NCBI GenBank assembly: GCA_038209365.1
Contig: JBBQXS010000018.1
Location: forward strand, 1-64,000
Reading direction: 5' to 3'
Source of the DNA: DASQHW01 sp038209365
GTDB lineage: Bacteria > Actinomycetota > Acidimicrobiia > IMCC26256 > PALSA-610
Length of the DNA: 64,000 bases
Positions 15,955-23,489 of the stretch are shown one piece after another. The position numbers and the translations under genes are program-made. The notes under the pieces were generated by a model that saw only the letters and a list, made by a program, of their open reading frames with translations, was not told the origin of the DNA and ran no database searches. Numbering within the stretch: position 1 is the first letter of the stretch; the number at the start of each line of letters is the position of its first letter.

Positions 15955-16091
15955 GCCGCCATTGTCGCGAGAACACCGTCGAGGATGTCGATCGCGATGT
16001 CGATCTGCCCACGCCGGAAGGCTTCCTGCTCCAGCTGCACTGCCCGTTCGTGGTCGACGAGCTCCACGCCGACCATCAGGCCCCGACCCCG
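15951..16091 (-). pseudogene. Remnant of a class-III aminotransferase (C-terminal fragment with internal deletion)
   Basis: Between the end of the Gfo/Idh gene and the HD gene, the minus strand reads RGRGLMVGVELV, then EQEAFRRG, then directly IDIAIDILDGVLA and a stop. These are the ordered C-terminal landmarks of PLP aminotransferases of the GABA/ornithine class. However, roughly 25-30 residues that normally lie between AFRRG (LLLL...RLSPPL) and the last helix are missing in frame. No upstream aminotransferase domain exists here; the Gfo/Idh gene occupies that space. The TGA overlaps the HD GTG by 4 bp, which suggests that an intact aminotransferase gene was once coupled to the HD gene. Confidence 0.65.
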
Positions 16092-16098
16092 AACGGCG

Positions 16099-16983
16099 CT
16101 ACGCGACACTGTTCGCCGCCAGTTCCGATTCGATCCGCGCGATGAGGCGCTGGAGACGGAGCGCACGCCCGACGTTCGCCGGATGTGCCTCTCCGCCGGC
16201 GACCATCGAGAACGCGTCGCGTAAGCGGTTCGCCCAGGCGCCGTAGTCGACCCTGCGAGCGTCGAACGTCGCAATGCCGCGACGGCCGAACACCTCGACC
16301 TCGGTACGGCCGTCACCCGCCACGGTGCAACAGAGCGATCCGCTGCTCGTGGCACCCGACGCATGCGTGCAGACGAGTGACGACCAGCCGAGCGGGTCGC
16401 CGGATGCCCGCACGTCGACGATCTCGCCGAGCGCGGCTTCGAGCAGGTCGAGCAGATGCGGGCCGACGTCCAGCACCGCACCCCGTTCGAGACGCCAGCC
16501 GTGCGCGAACGCACCGCCGAGAAACGCGTCGGAGATGAAGCAGCCGCGCGCACCGAGCGGTTCGAGGTCGTCGATGCCGGCGACGAAGTCGTCGAGCGCC
16601 GGATTGAACCGGCTCGACAGCATGACGAGCGCACCAGTGCCGGCCGCCTGCAGGGCGCCGGCGATCATCTCCGCGCCCGCGACGTCGTCTGCCAGCGGCT
16701 TCTCGAGCAGCAGGGGCTTTCCGGCGCGCGCGGCACGCACTGCGAAGTGGGGCTGGGCGGCGGGCGCGACGGCGATCGCGACGGCGTCACAGTTGGCGAG
16801 CAACTCGTCGACGTCCTCGTACGCCGGCACGTCGAGCTGCGCGGCGAGCTCGGTCGCGTGCGCGTCGGTGCGCGACCACACGCCGGTGACGCACGTCTGC
16901 GGTCCGGCGGCGAGCACCGGCCCCGTCACCATGCGCGCCCACGGTCCGGCGCCGATCAGTCCCACACTCAGGGCGGTGGTCAT
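16099..16983 (-). CDS. Gfo/Idh/MocA family NAD(P)-dependent oxidoreductase
   Basis: This 294-residue protein has the N-terminal Rossmann motif LIGAGPWARM at residues 9-18 and the family signature EKPLA near residue 94, followed by the mixed alpha/beta substrate domain. Members oxidise or reduce sugars, inositols and related compounds; the substrate here is unknown. It is divergent from ilvD with 26 bp between start codons. It may have replaced or truncated an aminotransferase gene at its 3' side, since the remnant begins immediately downstream. Confidence 0.85.
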   Translation of the reverse strand: MTTALSVGLIGAGPWARMVTGPVLAAGPQTCVTGVWSRTDAHATELAAQLDVPAYEDVDELLANCDAVAIAVAPAAQPHFAVRAARAGKPLLLEKPLADDVAGAEMIAGALQAAGTGALVMLSSRFNPALDDFVAGIDDLEPLGARGCFISDAFLGGAFAHGWRLERGAVLDVGPHLLDLLEAALGEIVDVRASGDPLGWSSLVCTHASGATSSGSLCCTVAGDGRTEVEVFGRRGIATFDARRVDYGAWANRLRDAFSMVAGGEAHPANVGRALRLQRLIARIESELAANSVA

Positions 16984-16991
16984 CGCGTTGA

Positions 16992-17001
16992 ACTGTACGC
17001 T
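16992..17001. promoter_or_regulatory. Bidirectional overlapping -10 elements (Gfo/Idh / ilvD)
   Basis: Minus strand TACAGT (16997-16992) and plus strand TACGCT (16996-17001) share the central TA. Each lies exactly 8 nt from its start codon, ATG 16983 and ATG 17010. Confidence 0.55.
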
Positions 17002-17009
17002 TCCTGCTC

Positions 17010-18686
17010 ATGACCGACATGAAGCCGCGCAGCCACGAAGTCACCGACGGCATGGAGCGCGCGCCCGCGCGGGCGATGCTGCGGGCCGTCGGCATGACCG
17101 ACGCGGACTGGGGCAAGGCGCAGGTCGGTGTGGCGTCGAGCTGGAACGAGGTGACGCCCTGCAACATGCCACTCGACCGACTCGCCAAGCGGGCCAAGGT
17201 CGGTGTGCGTGACGCCGGTGGCTTTCCGATCGAGTTCATGACGATCGCGGTGAGCGACGGCATCTCGATGGGCCACGAGGGCATGCGCGCCTCGCTCGTG
17301 TCTCGCGAGATCATCGCCGACTCGGTGGAATGCGTGATGCACGCGGAGCGCCTCGATGCGCTCGTGACGTTCGCGGGTTGCGACAAGAGCCTGCCCGGCA
17401 TGCTCATGGCGGCCGCCCGCCTCAACCTGCCCTCCGTGTTCCTGTACGGCGGCTCGATCCTGCCCGGCCGCTACAAGGACCAGGCGCTCGACATCGTCAG
17501 CGTGTTCGAGGCCGTCGGTGCCTGCGCGGCGGGCACGCTGAGCGAGAACGAGCTCGGTGAGATCGAGCGGCGCGCATGCCCGACCGAGGGATCGTGCGCG
17601 GGAATGTTCACCGCGAACACGATGGCGTCGATCAGCGAAGCGATCGGGATGGCGCTCCCCGGTTCGGCGTCCGCGCCGGCCGTCGACCGTCGTCGAGACG
17701 ACTTCGCGTACGAATCAGGGCGCGCCGTGATGCGCTTGGTCGAGATGGATCTCCGGCCGCGTCAGATCATGACGAAAGAGGCATTCGAGAACGCGATCGC
17801 CATCACGATGGCACTTGGTGGCTCGACGAACGCCGTATTGCACCTGCTCGCGATCGCGCACGAGGCGCGCGTCGAGCTCGAGCTCGACGACTTCAACCGC
17901 ATCGGCGCGCGCGTCCCGCACGTCGCGGACATGAAGCCGCACGGCAAGTACCACATGAACGATCTCGATCGCGTCGGAGGCGTGCAGGTGGTCTTGAAGA
18001 TGCTGCTCGACGCGGGATTGCTCCACGGCGACTGTCTCACCGTGACCGGCAAGACGATGGCCGAGAATCTGGAGGCGCTCGACCCGCCGGGCCCGGACGC
18101 CGACGTCGTGCACCCGCTGTCCGCGCCGATCCACGCCGTCGGCGGCATCGCGGTCATCGAAGGCTCGCTGGCGCCGAAGGGTGCAGTGGTGAAGATCGCA
18201 GGCATCGACTCGATGCGGTTCGACGGCACGGCGCGCGTCTTCGACGGCGAAGACGCGGCCATGACCGACATCCTCGCCGGCAAGATCCAACCGGGCGACG
18301 TCGTGGTGATCCGGTACGAAGGCCCGAAGGGTGGCCCCGGAATGCGGGAGATGCTTGCCGTCACGGGGGCGATGAAGGGTGCCGGCCGCGGCGTCGACGC
18401 CGCACTCGTCACCGACGGCCGGTTCAGCGGTGGCACGCACGGCTTCTGCGTCGGTCACGTCGCACCCGAAGCCGTGGACGGCGGCCCGATCGCGTTCGTG
18501 GCCGACGGCGACCGCATCGTGATCGACGCCTCCGCCCACACGATCGATCTGATCGTCGACGACGCCGAGCTCGCGACGCGCAAAGCCGACTGGAAGGTTC
18601 CCGAGCCGCGCTATCCCAGCGGGTTCCTCGCCAAGTACGCCAAGCTCGCTCAAGGCGCGGAGAAGGGCGCGATCACGAACGTGTGA
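17010..18686 (+). CDS. ilvD: Dihydroxy-acid dehydratase
   Basis: This 558-residue enzyme dehydrates dihydroxy-isovalerate and dihydroxy-methylvalerate, the third step of valine and isoleucine synthesis. Cluster cysteines are seen in FAGCDKS and CPTEGSCAGMF, and the C-terminal substrate and metal loops include DGRFSGGTHGFCVGH. The size fits the shorter group that carries a [2Fe-2S] cluster, as in mycobacteria. It is separated by about 1.8 kb from ilvBNC and has its own divergent promoter with a nearly leaderless ATG. The DNA glycosylase gene follows 9 bp downstream. Confidence 0.96.
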   Translation: MTDMKPRSHEVTDGMERAPARAMLRAVGMTDADWGKAQVGVASSWNEVTPCNMPLDRLAKRAKVGVRDAGGFPIEFMTIAVSDGISMGHEGMRASLVSREIIADSVECVMHAERLDALVTFAGCDKSLPGMLMAAARLNLPSVFLYGGSILPGRYKDQALDIVSVFEAVGACAAGTLSENELGEIERRACPTEGSCAGMFTANTMASISEAIGMALPGSASAPAVDRRRDDFAYESGRAVMRLVEMDLRPRQIMTKEAFENAIAITMALGGSTNAVLHLLAIAHEARVELELDDFNRIGARVPHVADMKPHGKYHMNDLDRVGGVQVVLKMLLDAGLLHGDCLTVTGKTMAENLEALDPPGPDADVVHPLSAPIHAVGGIAVIEGSLAPKGAVVKIAGIDSMRFDGTARVFDGEDAAMTDILAGKIQPGDVVVIRYEGPKGGPGMREMLAVTGAMKGAGRGVDAALVTDGRFSGGTHGFCVGHVAPEAVDGGPIAFVADGDRIVIDASAHTIDLIVDDAELATRKADWKVPEPRYPSGFLAKYAKLAQGAEKGAITNV

Positions 18687-18695
18687 TGGACGCGC

Positions 18696-19478
18696 ATGCC
18701 TGAGATCCTGGAGGTGGAGGCGGCGCGGAAGGTGCTCGAAGCGCGAGCCCTCGAGCGGGAGATCGCCGCGGTGCACGCGCCCGATCTCTGGTTCCTCAAG
18801 CGGGGAACGACACCCGCGGCGCTCCGTCACGCTTTGGTGGGCAACGCGTTCACGGCGGCGCGCCGGCGCGGCAAGCAGATCGTGCTCGAGACGCGTGACC
18901 CCGACGTGCGGCTCGGCGTGCATCTCGGCATGAGCGGCCGCGTGCTCGTCGACGACGAGGAAGCGGGCGATCCGTTGATCTACGCGTCGAACCTGCGAAC
19001 ACCGAAATGGCACCGCTTCGGCGTGCACTTCGCCGACGGTGGCGACTTCATGGTGCGCGATCCGCGACGGCTCGGTGCAGTCGAGCTCGACCCGGACGAA
19101 TCGCGCCTCGGTCCCGATGCTCTCACGCTGACGCTGAAGGAGCTCGACGCGGCCCTGGGCCGGCGCACCGCGCCGGTCAAGGCGGTGCTCATGGACCAGG
19201 GGCGCGTCGCCGGCCTCGGCAACCTGCTCGTCGACGAGTCGTTGTGGCGAGCCGGCATAGATCCCGCGCGCAGTGCCGACGCGCTGGATCGCGACGAACG
19301 TCGAAGGCTTCACACCTCGATCCGCAACACCGTGCGGGTGCTTGGCCGGCGCGGCGGCTCACACACCGGCGACATGCCACGCGAGGTCGACGTGCCGTGT
19401 CCACGCGACGGCGCCCCGCTGCACCGGCGCAAGGTGGCCGGCCGTACGACGTACTCCTGCGCCGCCCATCAGCACTGA
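18696..19478 (+). CDS. Fpg/Nei family DNA glycosylase with altered zinc finger
   Basis: This 260-residue base-excision enzyme starts MPEILEVE, giving the catalytic N-terminal Pro and Glu after Met removal. It has the helix-two-turn-helix motif around DQGRVAGLGNLLVDE. The C-terminal zinc finger is unusual: the first pair is CPRDG rather than CPxCG and the second is CAAHQ rather than CPxCQ, so two of four cysteines are replaced by Asp and His. A Cys/His site is possible, and a zincless finger is also possible. It probably shares the ilvD transcript. Confidence 0.85.
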   Translation: MPEILEVEAARKVLEARALEREIAAVHAPDLWFLKRGTTPAALRHALVGNAFTAARRRGKQIVLETRDPDVRLGVHLGMSGRVLVDDEEAGDPLIYASNLRTPKWHRFGVHFADGGDFMVRDPRRLGAVELDPDESRLGPDALTLTLKELDAALGRRTAPVKAVLMDQGRVAGLGNLLVDESLWRAGIDPARSADALDRDERRRLHTSIRNTVRVLGRRGGSHTGDMPREVDVPCPRDGAPLHRRKVAGRTTYSCAAHQH

Positions 19479-19525
19479 GCATCGAGCGCTGAGCCGGCCT
19501 GGCCGGTGATCCTCCGACGCCGCGG

Positions 19526-19531
19526 TACCAT
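19526..19531 (+). promoter_or_regulatory. -10 element TACCAT for the riboswitch transcript
   Basis: TACCAT would start transcription near 19538, just before the conserved GGGGAGTAG of the riboswitch candidate. Confidence 0.5.
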
Positions 19532-19535
19532 CCCC

Positions 19536-19700
19536 CTTGAAGGGGAGTAGTCCTCCAACTCGACGATCGACACGCTGGAGCAATAGCTCCCGGTCGTCGG
19601 ACCTGACGATTCAGGTGGACGAGACCTTCGACTCAGAGGTTTGTACCTCGCCGAGTCGAAGGCGTCCCCAAAGCCTTCCTCCCGGCGACAACGAGGAGGA
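19536..19700 (+). ncRNA. Candidate Mn2+ riboswitch (yybP-ykoY class) with expression platform
   Basis: The leader contains GGGGAGTAG (19542-19550) and CGAGACC (19620-19626), the two best-conserved stretches of this class as I remember it. It folds well: CGACGA/TCGTCG (19561-19566 with 19594-19599) encloses the GGAGC/GCTCC hairpin. ACCTGA/TCAGGT forms a hairpin at 19601-19616, and CCTTCGACTC pairs perfectly with GAGTCGAAGG (19625-19634 with 19653-19662). Downstream, GAAGGC (19658-19663) can instead pair with GCCTTC (19673-19678), and TCCTCC (19677-19682) can pair with the Shine-Dalgarno GGAGGA (19695-19700). This suggests control of translation of the transporter gene. Confidence 0.72.
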
Positions 19701-19705
19701 TCGCG

Positions 19706-20311
19706 ATGCCGACTTCGGAACTCACACATCAGGCGCTACTACGTCGCGGTCGCCGCCTTCAGTACGCGACGATCGTCTGGAATCTCATGGAAGTGTTCGT
19801 CACGATCGGGTTGGGAGTCGCGGCCGGTTCCCTTGCCCTGGTGGCGTTCGGCCTCGACTCGCTCGTTGAGGTATTCGCGTCTGTCGTGGTCGTGTGGTAT
19901 ATCGCCGACGACGCCGCGGTCGGTCGCGTGTCGAGGGCTCTCCGTCTCGTCGCGGCGGCGTTCGCGTTCCTCGGCACCTATCTGGTCGCGGCGAGCCTCT
20001 ACAACATCGTGCAAGGGCAGGCCGCGGAGTCGTCACCCTTCGGCATCGCATACCTCGCCGTCACCGCGGTCGTCATGTTCCTCCTCGCAAGGCTGAAGCG
20101 TCGGATCGCCGACGCGGCGCGGAGCACTCCGCTCGGAGCCGAGGCGTCCATGACATTTCTCGACGGCTGCCTCGCGACTGGCATCCTCGTCGCACTGGTG
20201 CTGAACACGATCGCGCGACTCTGGTGGGCAGACCCGGCCGCGGCACTCCTCGTCGCCGCTTTCTGCCTTCGCGAAGCTGTCCAGAACTGGCGCGAAGCAC
20301 GTTCGTCCTAG
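19706..20311 (+). CDS. CDF-type cation transporter lacking the C-terminal domain
   Basis: The 201-residue polytopic membrane protein has about five or six transmembrane segments. Acidic membrane residues (FGLDSLVEVFAS and MTFLDGCLATG) match the metal site of cation diffusion facilitators. It lacks the cytoplasmic C-terminal domain of full-length CDF exporters (about 300 residues). The candidate Mn2+ riboswitch in its leader points to manganese export. GAGGAGGA lies 5 nt before the ATG and is the probable target of the switch. The family assignment is good; the metal is inferred. Confidence 0.75.
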   Translation: MPTSELTHQALLRRGRRLQYATIVWNLMEVFVTIGLGVAAGSLALVAFGLDSLVEVFASVVVVWYIADDAAVGRVSRALRLVAAAFAFLGTYLVAASLYNIVQGQAAESSPFGIAYLAVTAVVMFLLARLKRRIADAARSTPLGAEASMTFLDGCLATGILVALVLNTIARLWWADPAAALLVAAFCLREAVQNWREARSS

Positions 20312-20364
20312 AACCGCTCAATCAACGTGACCTCCCGCCTGGCGACATGCTCGATCTGGCGTGG

Positions 20365-20370
20365 TACACT
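20365..20370 (+). promoter_or_regulatory. -10 element TACACT of the ilvB operon
   Basis: TACACT is 8 nt before the ATG of the leader peptide. GCGACA (20342-20347) sits 17 bp upstream as a weak -35. The leader peptide would be translated from a nearly leaderless RNA end. Confidence 0.55.
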
Positions 20371-20378
20371 TCCGTTCG

Positions 20379-20426
20379 ATGTCGTTCACGAGCCCCCTTT
20401 CGAACAAGCTCGTAGTAGTTACGTAG
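20379..20426 (+). CDS. ilvB leader peptide (MSFTSPLSNKLVVVT)
   Basis: This 15-codon frame ends with Leu-Val-Val-Val-Thr. The three valine codons are GTA, GTA and GTT, which should be uncommon in such a GC-rich genome. The LVVVT block closely resembles the ilvB leader peptide of Corynebacterium. It is followed by a perfect terminator hairpin before ilvB, so valine or leucine shortage would stall ribosomes and allow read-through. Confidence 0.82.
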   Translation: MSFTSPLSNKLVVVT

Positions 20427-20464
20427 CGCCCGGCTCGCCCTGACGCGCGCCGAGCGCTCCTCCA

Positions 20465-20490
20465 CCCCTCGCCCGCAGCGAGGGGTTTTT
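20465..20490 (+). terminator. Attenuator terminator upstream of ilvB
   Basis: CCCCTCGC (20465-20472) pairs perfectly with GCGAGGGG (20478-20485) across a 5-nt loop and is followed by five T residues. It lies between the leader peptide stop and the ilvB start, the position of a transcription attenuator. GCTCG/CGAGC upstream (about 20433-20457) could be part of the competing or pause structure. Confidence 0.88.
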
Positions 20491-20523
20491 CACGTCCGCA
20501 CACAGCCTGCCGAAGAGGAAACC

Positions 20524-22245
20524 ATGAAGCTGACCGGAGCACAGGCCCTGATCAAGAGCCTCGAGATGGAACAGGTGGAGGTCATGTTCGGCCTCCCCGG
20601 CGGCGCGATCCTGCCGGTCTACGACCCGCTCATCGACAGCTCGATCCGGCACATCCTCGTGCGCCACGAGCAGGGCGCCGGCCACATGGCGAGCGGGTAC
20701 GCGCACGCGACCGGCCGGCCCGGCGTCGCGATGGTCACGAGCGGACCGGCCGCGACCAACATCGTCACGCCACTGTGTGACGCGTACATGGACTCGGTGC
20801 CGATCGTCGTCATCACCGGTCAGGTGCCCTACGCCGTGATCGGCACGGACGCGTTCCAGGAATGCGACACCGTCGGCATCACGATGCCCGTCACGAAGCA
20901 CAACTGGTTGATCAGCGACGCCCAGGACATCCCCCGCGTCGTGCGGGAGGCGTTCCACGTCGCGACGACCGGCCGACCCGGACCGGTGCTCGTCGACCTG
21001 CCGAAGGACGTCGCGAACACGCCGATGGATTGGTATTGGCCCGAGAAGGTCGACCTCCCGGGCTACAAGCCGAACGTGAAGGGTCATCCCAAGCAGATCA
21101 AGGACGCGGCGCGGGTCATCCAGGAGGCGCAGCGACCGGTCATCTACGCCGGCGGTGGCATCTTGAAGGCGGGTGCCTCCAACGCGTTGCGGGAGCTCGC
21201 AGAGGTCACCGGTATCCCGGTCGTCACCACATTGATGGGGCGAGGTGGGATACCCGACGAGCACCCCTTGTGCCTCGGCATGCCCGGCATGCACGGCAAC
21301 TACACCGCGGTGACGTCGATGCAGCGCTCGGACCTGCTCATTGCGCTCGGCGCACGGTTCGACGACCGTGTCACCGGCAAGGTCGCAACGTTCGCGCCGA
21401 ACGCGAAGGTCATTCACGTGGACATCGACCCGGCCGAGCTCGGCAAGGTTCGCCACGCCGACGTGCCGATCGTCGGTGACGTGCGCGCGGTCATCGAAGA
21501 GCTCTCCAAGGCGGTCAAGGCCGAGCACGCGAAGCACGAACGGCCCGACATCTCACAGTGGATGACGCAGATCCGCTCCTGGCAGGCGGACTACCCGCTC
21601 AAGTACAAGCAGGAGGAAGGCGGCCCGCTGAAGCCGCAGTATGTGATCGAACGCCTGCGCGAGAACACTCCCGACGACTGCATTCTCGTTGCCGGGGTCG
21701 GCCAGCATCAGATGTGGGCGAGCCAGCTCTGGAAGTTCAAGCATCCCAACACGTGGATCAACTCCGGCGGCCTCGGCACGATGGGTTACGCCGTGCCCGC
21801 CGCGGTCGGCGCCAAGGTCGGCCGGCCCGATCGGATGGTGTGGGCGGTCGACGGCGACGGCTGCTTCCAAATGACCGCGCAGGAGCTGGTGACGGCATCG
21901 GCCGAACGCATTCCCGTGAAGATCGCGATCCTCAACAACGCGTACCTCGGGATGGTCCGCCAGTGGCAGGAGCTCTTCTACGAGGAGCGCTACAGCGAGG
22001 TGTATCTGTCGCCGGACCTTCCGGACTACGTGAAATGGGCGGAGGCGATGGGCTGCGTCGGCATGCGCGTCGACACGGCCGACGACGTCGTCACCACGAT
22101 CGAGAAGGCGAACGAGATCGACGACCGGCCCGTCGTCATCGACTTCCGCACCGACTGGCGCGAGAAGGTGTACCCGATGGTGCCGGCCGGCGCGTCGAAC
22201 GACGACATCATCCTCGGCCCCGAGTTCGGCGAGGGCGGCCGCTGA
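20524..22245 (+). CDS. ilvB: Acetolactate synthase large (catalytic) subunit
   Basis: This 573-residue ThDP- and FAD-dependent enzyme condenses pyruvate with pyruvate or 2-ketobutyrate, the committed step of branched-chain amino-acid synthesis. Seen are GLPGGAILPVYD, the catalytic Glu49 in VRHEQGAGHMASGYA, the central FAD domain, and the ThDP motif beginning GDGCFQ and ending ILNN. It heads ilvB-ilvN-PH protein-ilvC and sits behind a leader peptide and terminator, so it should be controlled by attenuation. GAAGAGGAAACC precedes the ATG. Confidence 0.97.
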   Translation: MKLTGAQALIKSLEMEQVEVMFGLPGGAILPVYDPLIDSSIRHILVRHEQGAGHMASGYAHATGRPGVAMVTSGPAATNIVTPLCDAYMDSVPIVVITGQVPYAVIGTDAFQECDTVGITMPVTKHNWLISDAQDIPRVVREAFHVATTGRPGPVLVDLPKDVANTPMDWYWPEKVDLPGYKPNVKGHPKQIKDAARVIQEAQRPVIYAGGGILKAGASNALRELAEVTGIPVVTTLMGRGGIPDEHPLCLGMPGMHGNYTAVTSMQRSDLLIALGARFDDRVTGKVATFAPNAKVIHVDIDPAELGKVRHADVPIVGDVRAVIEELSKAVKAEHAKHERPDISQWMTQIRSWQADYPLKYKQEEGGPLKPQYVIERLRENTPDDCILVAGVGQHQMWASQLWKFKHPNTWINSGGLGTMGYAVPAAVGAKVGRPDRMVWAVDGDGCFQMTAQELVTASAERIPVKIAILNNAYLGMVRQWQELFYEERYSEVYLSPDLPDYVKWAEAMGCVGMRVDTADDVVTTIEKANEIDDRPVVIDFRTDWREKVYPMVPAGASNDDIILGPEFGEGGR

Positions 22246-22270
22246 TGAACATCCGGAACAGGAGCGTGAA

Positions 22271-22801
22271 GTGAACGGCGTCCTGCATCACATCCTCACG
22301 GTCACCGTCGAGAACAAGCCGGGTGTCCTGTCGCGCGTCGCCGGACTGTTCTCGCGCCGCGCGTTCAACATCGTGTCGCTGGCGGTCTCTCCGACCGACG
22401 ACGAGCGCTTCTCGCGGATGACGATCGTCGTCGATGCCGATTCGGCACCGCTCGAACAGGTCGTGAAGCAGCTCAACAAACTCGTGCCCGTGATCAAGAT
22501 CACCGAGGTCTCACCCACCGACGGCGTCGAACGCGAGCTGATGATGGTGACGGTGCGAGCGTCCGCCGACGCCCGCAGCCAGGTCACCGAGCTCACCGCG
22601 ATCTTCGAGGCGCGGATCGTCGACGTGGGCTACGAGGCGATGACGGTCATGGTCGCGGGCGAGCCCGACAAGCTGGACGCCTTCAGCGACCTGGTCAAAC
22701 AGTTCGGCATCGTCGAGCTCCAGCGCACGGGCCGGATCGCCCTTCCCAAGCTGTCGCGCCAACCGACCCGGCTGCGGGCAGTGAAATCTGCCCGCGGGTG
22801 A
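22271..22801 (+). CDS. ilvN: Acetolactate synthase small (regulatory) subunit
   Basis: This 176-residue subunit carries two ACT domains. The first begins HHILTVTVENKPGVLSRVAGLF, with the valine-binding loop; the second begins near ERELMMVTVRA. It confers feedback inhibition on IlvB. The start is GTG 22271, 8 nt after CAGGAG and 25 bp downstream of ilvB, so both subunits come from one transcript. Confidence 0.95.
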   Translation: MNGVLHHILTVTVENKPGVLSRVAGLFSRRAFNIVSLAVSPTDDERFSRMTIVVDADSAPLEQVVKQLNKLVPVIKITEVSPTDGVERELMMVTVRASADARSQVTELTAIFEARIVDVGYEAMTVMVAGEPDKLDAFSDLVKQFGIVELQRTGRIALPKLSRQPTRLRAVKSARG

Positions 22802-22863
22802 CGGAGAATCTTCAGGGGACCTCTTGAACAGCCGACAACTCCACGTCCGATTTTCCATCGAGC

Positions 22864-23286
22864 GTGGAGCGTGCAATGGGAATCGCCGACCGGCGGTGCC
22901 AACAGCTGTTCGACGTGGTGCGGCCGCTCCTCGGATCGGGCGAGGAGATCCACGCGATCCTGCCGTCGTGCCAGACGGGACCCAGCCCGTGGTTCTACGC
23001 GCTCACCTACCTGATCGCGTTCTGGATCCGCCAGCTCGGGATCGTGGTTACCAACAAGCGCGTCTTCTTCGTGAAGCGCGGGACATTGACGAACAAGGTG
23101 AAGGGTGTCGACGAAGTACTCATGCTCGACGATGTCTACGTCACGGACTGGAAGCCGTCGGCGCTCTGGAGCACGTTGCGGCTCCGGCGCCCGGACGGTG
23201 TGCTGAAGCTGAACGTGCACCGCATGCACCGCGACGACGCGGAGCAGCTCGAGCACGTGCTCGCCGGCCAGCCGGCCGACGTCTAA
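22864..23286 (+). CDS. Small PH-like membrane-associated protein of unknown function
   Basis: The product has 140 residues from GTG 22864, or 136 from ATG 22876; neither start has a clear ribosome site. It has a hydrophobic stretch around FYALTYLIAFWI, followed by IVVTNKRVFFVKRG. That pattern (VTNxRVxxxxxG) is typical of short bacterial PH domains of the YokE/bPH type. It is inserted between ilvN and ilvC in the same orientation, but nothing in it suggests amino-acid synthesis. Confidence 0.65.
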   Translation: MERAMGIADRRCQQLFDVVRPLLGSGEEIHAILPSCQTGPSPWFYALTYLIAFWIRQLGIVVTNKRVFFVKRGTLTNKVKGVDEVLMLDDVYVTDWKPSALWSTLRLRRPDGVLKLNVHRMHRDDAEQLEHVLAGQPADV

Positions 23287-23489
23287 TTCGGGTCGCGACT
23301 CACCCTCATTCTGGGTCGCGACTCACTTCCGAGTGGCGGCTTCGCCGCGTCGGGGAAGATTCGCTGCTCCCGGCGAGCTCGCTTCGCACCCTCCGGGCTG
23401 CTCCGCTCACCGCGTCGCGCTGCGCCTCGACGCGCTGCGCTTGTTCGCGCGTAGCCTCTTTCTGCTCGTCTTCCGGGAGGACCTGACCG
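23287..23489. other. 203-bp gap before ilvC with direct repeats and a promoter
   Basis: No gene is seen. It holds two 14-bp direct repeats (see 23290-23326) and a candidate -10 TAGCCT at 23452-23457. That would give ilvC a leader of about 30 nt containing GGGAGGACC. Confidence 0.5.
23290..23326. repeat. Two direct repeats GGGTCGCGACTCAC upstream of ilvC
   Basis: Copies lie at 23290-23303 and 23313-23326, 23 bp apart, each preceded by ATTC or ATTCT and each containing the palindrome GTCGCGAC. A spacing near two helical turns would suit a regulator, but no regulator is identified. Confidence 0.75.

Noticed and set aside
15955..16098. Ordinary spacer between the Gfo/Idh and HD genes
   Set aside because: The minus-strand translation carries ordered aminotransferase landmarks and ends in a coupling overlap, so it is listed as a gene remnant instead.
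20312..20364. Possible tRNA or T-box element before ilvB
   Set aside because: No cloverleaf, T-loop sequence or T-box specifier stem could be found. The leader peptide and terminator explain the region.
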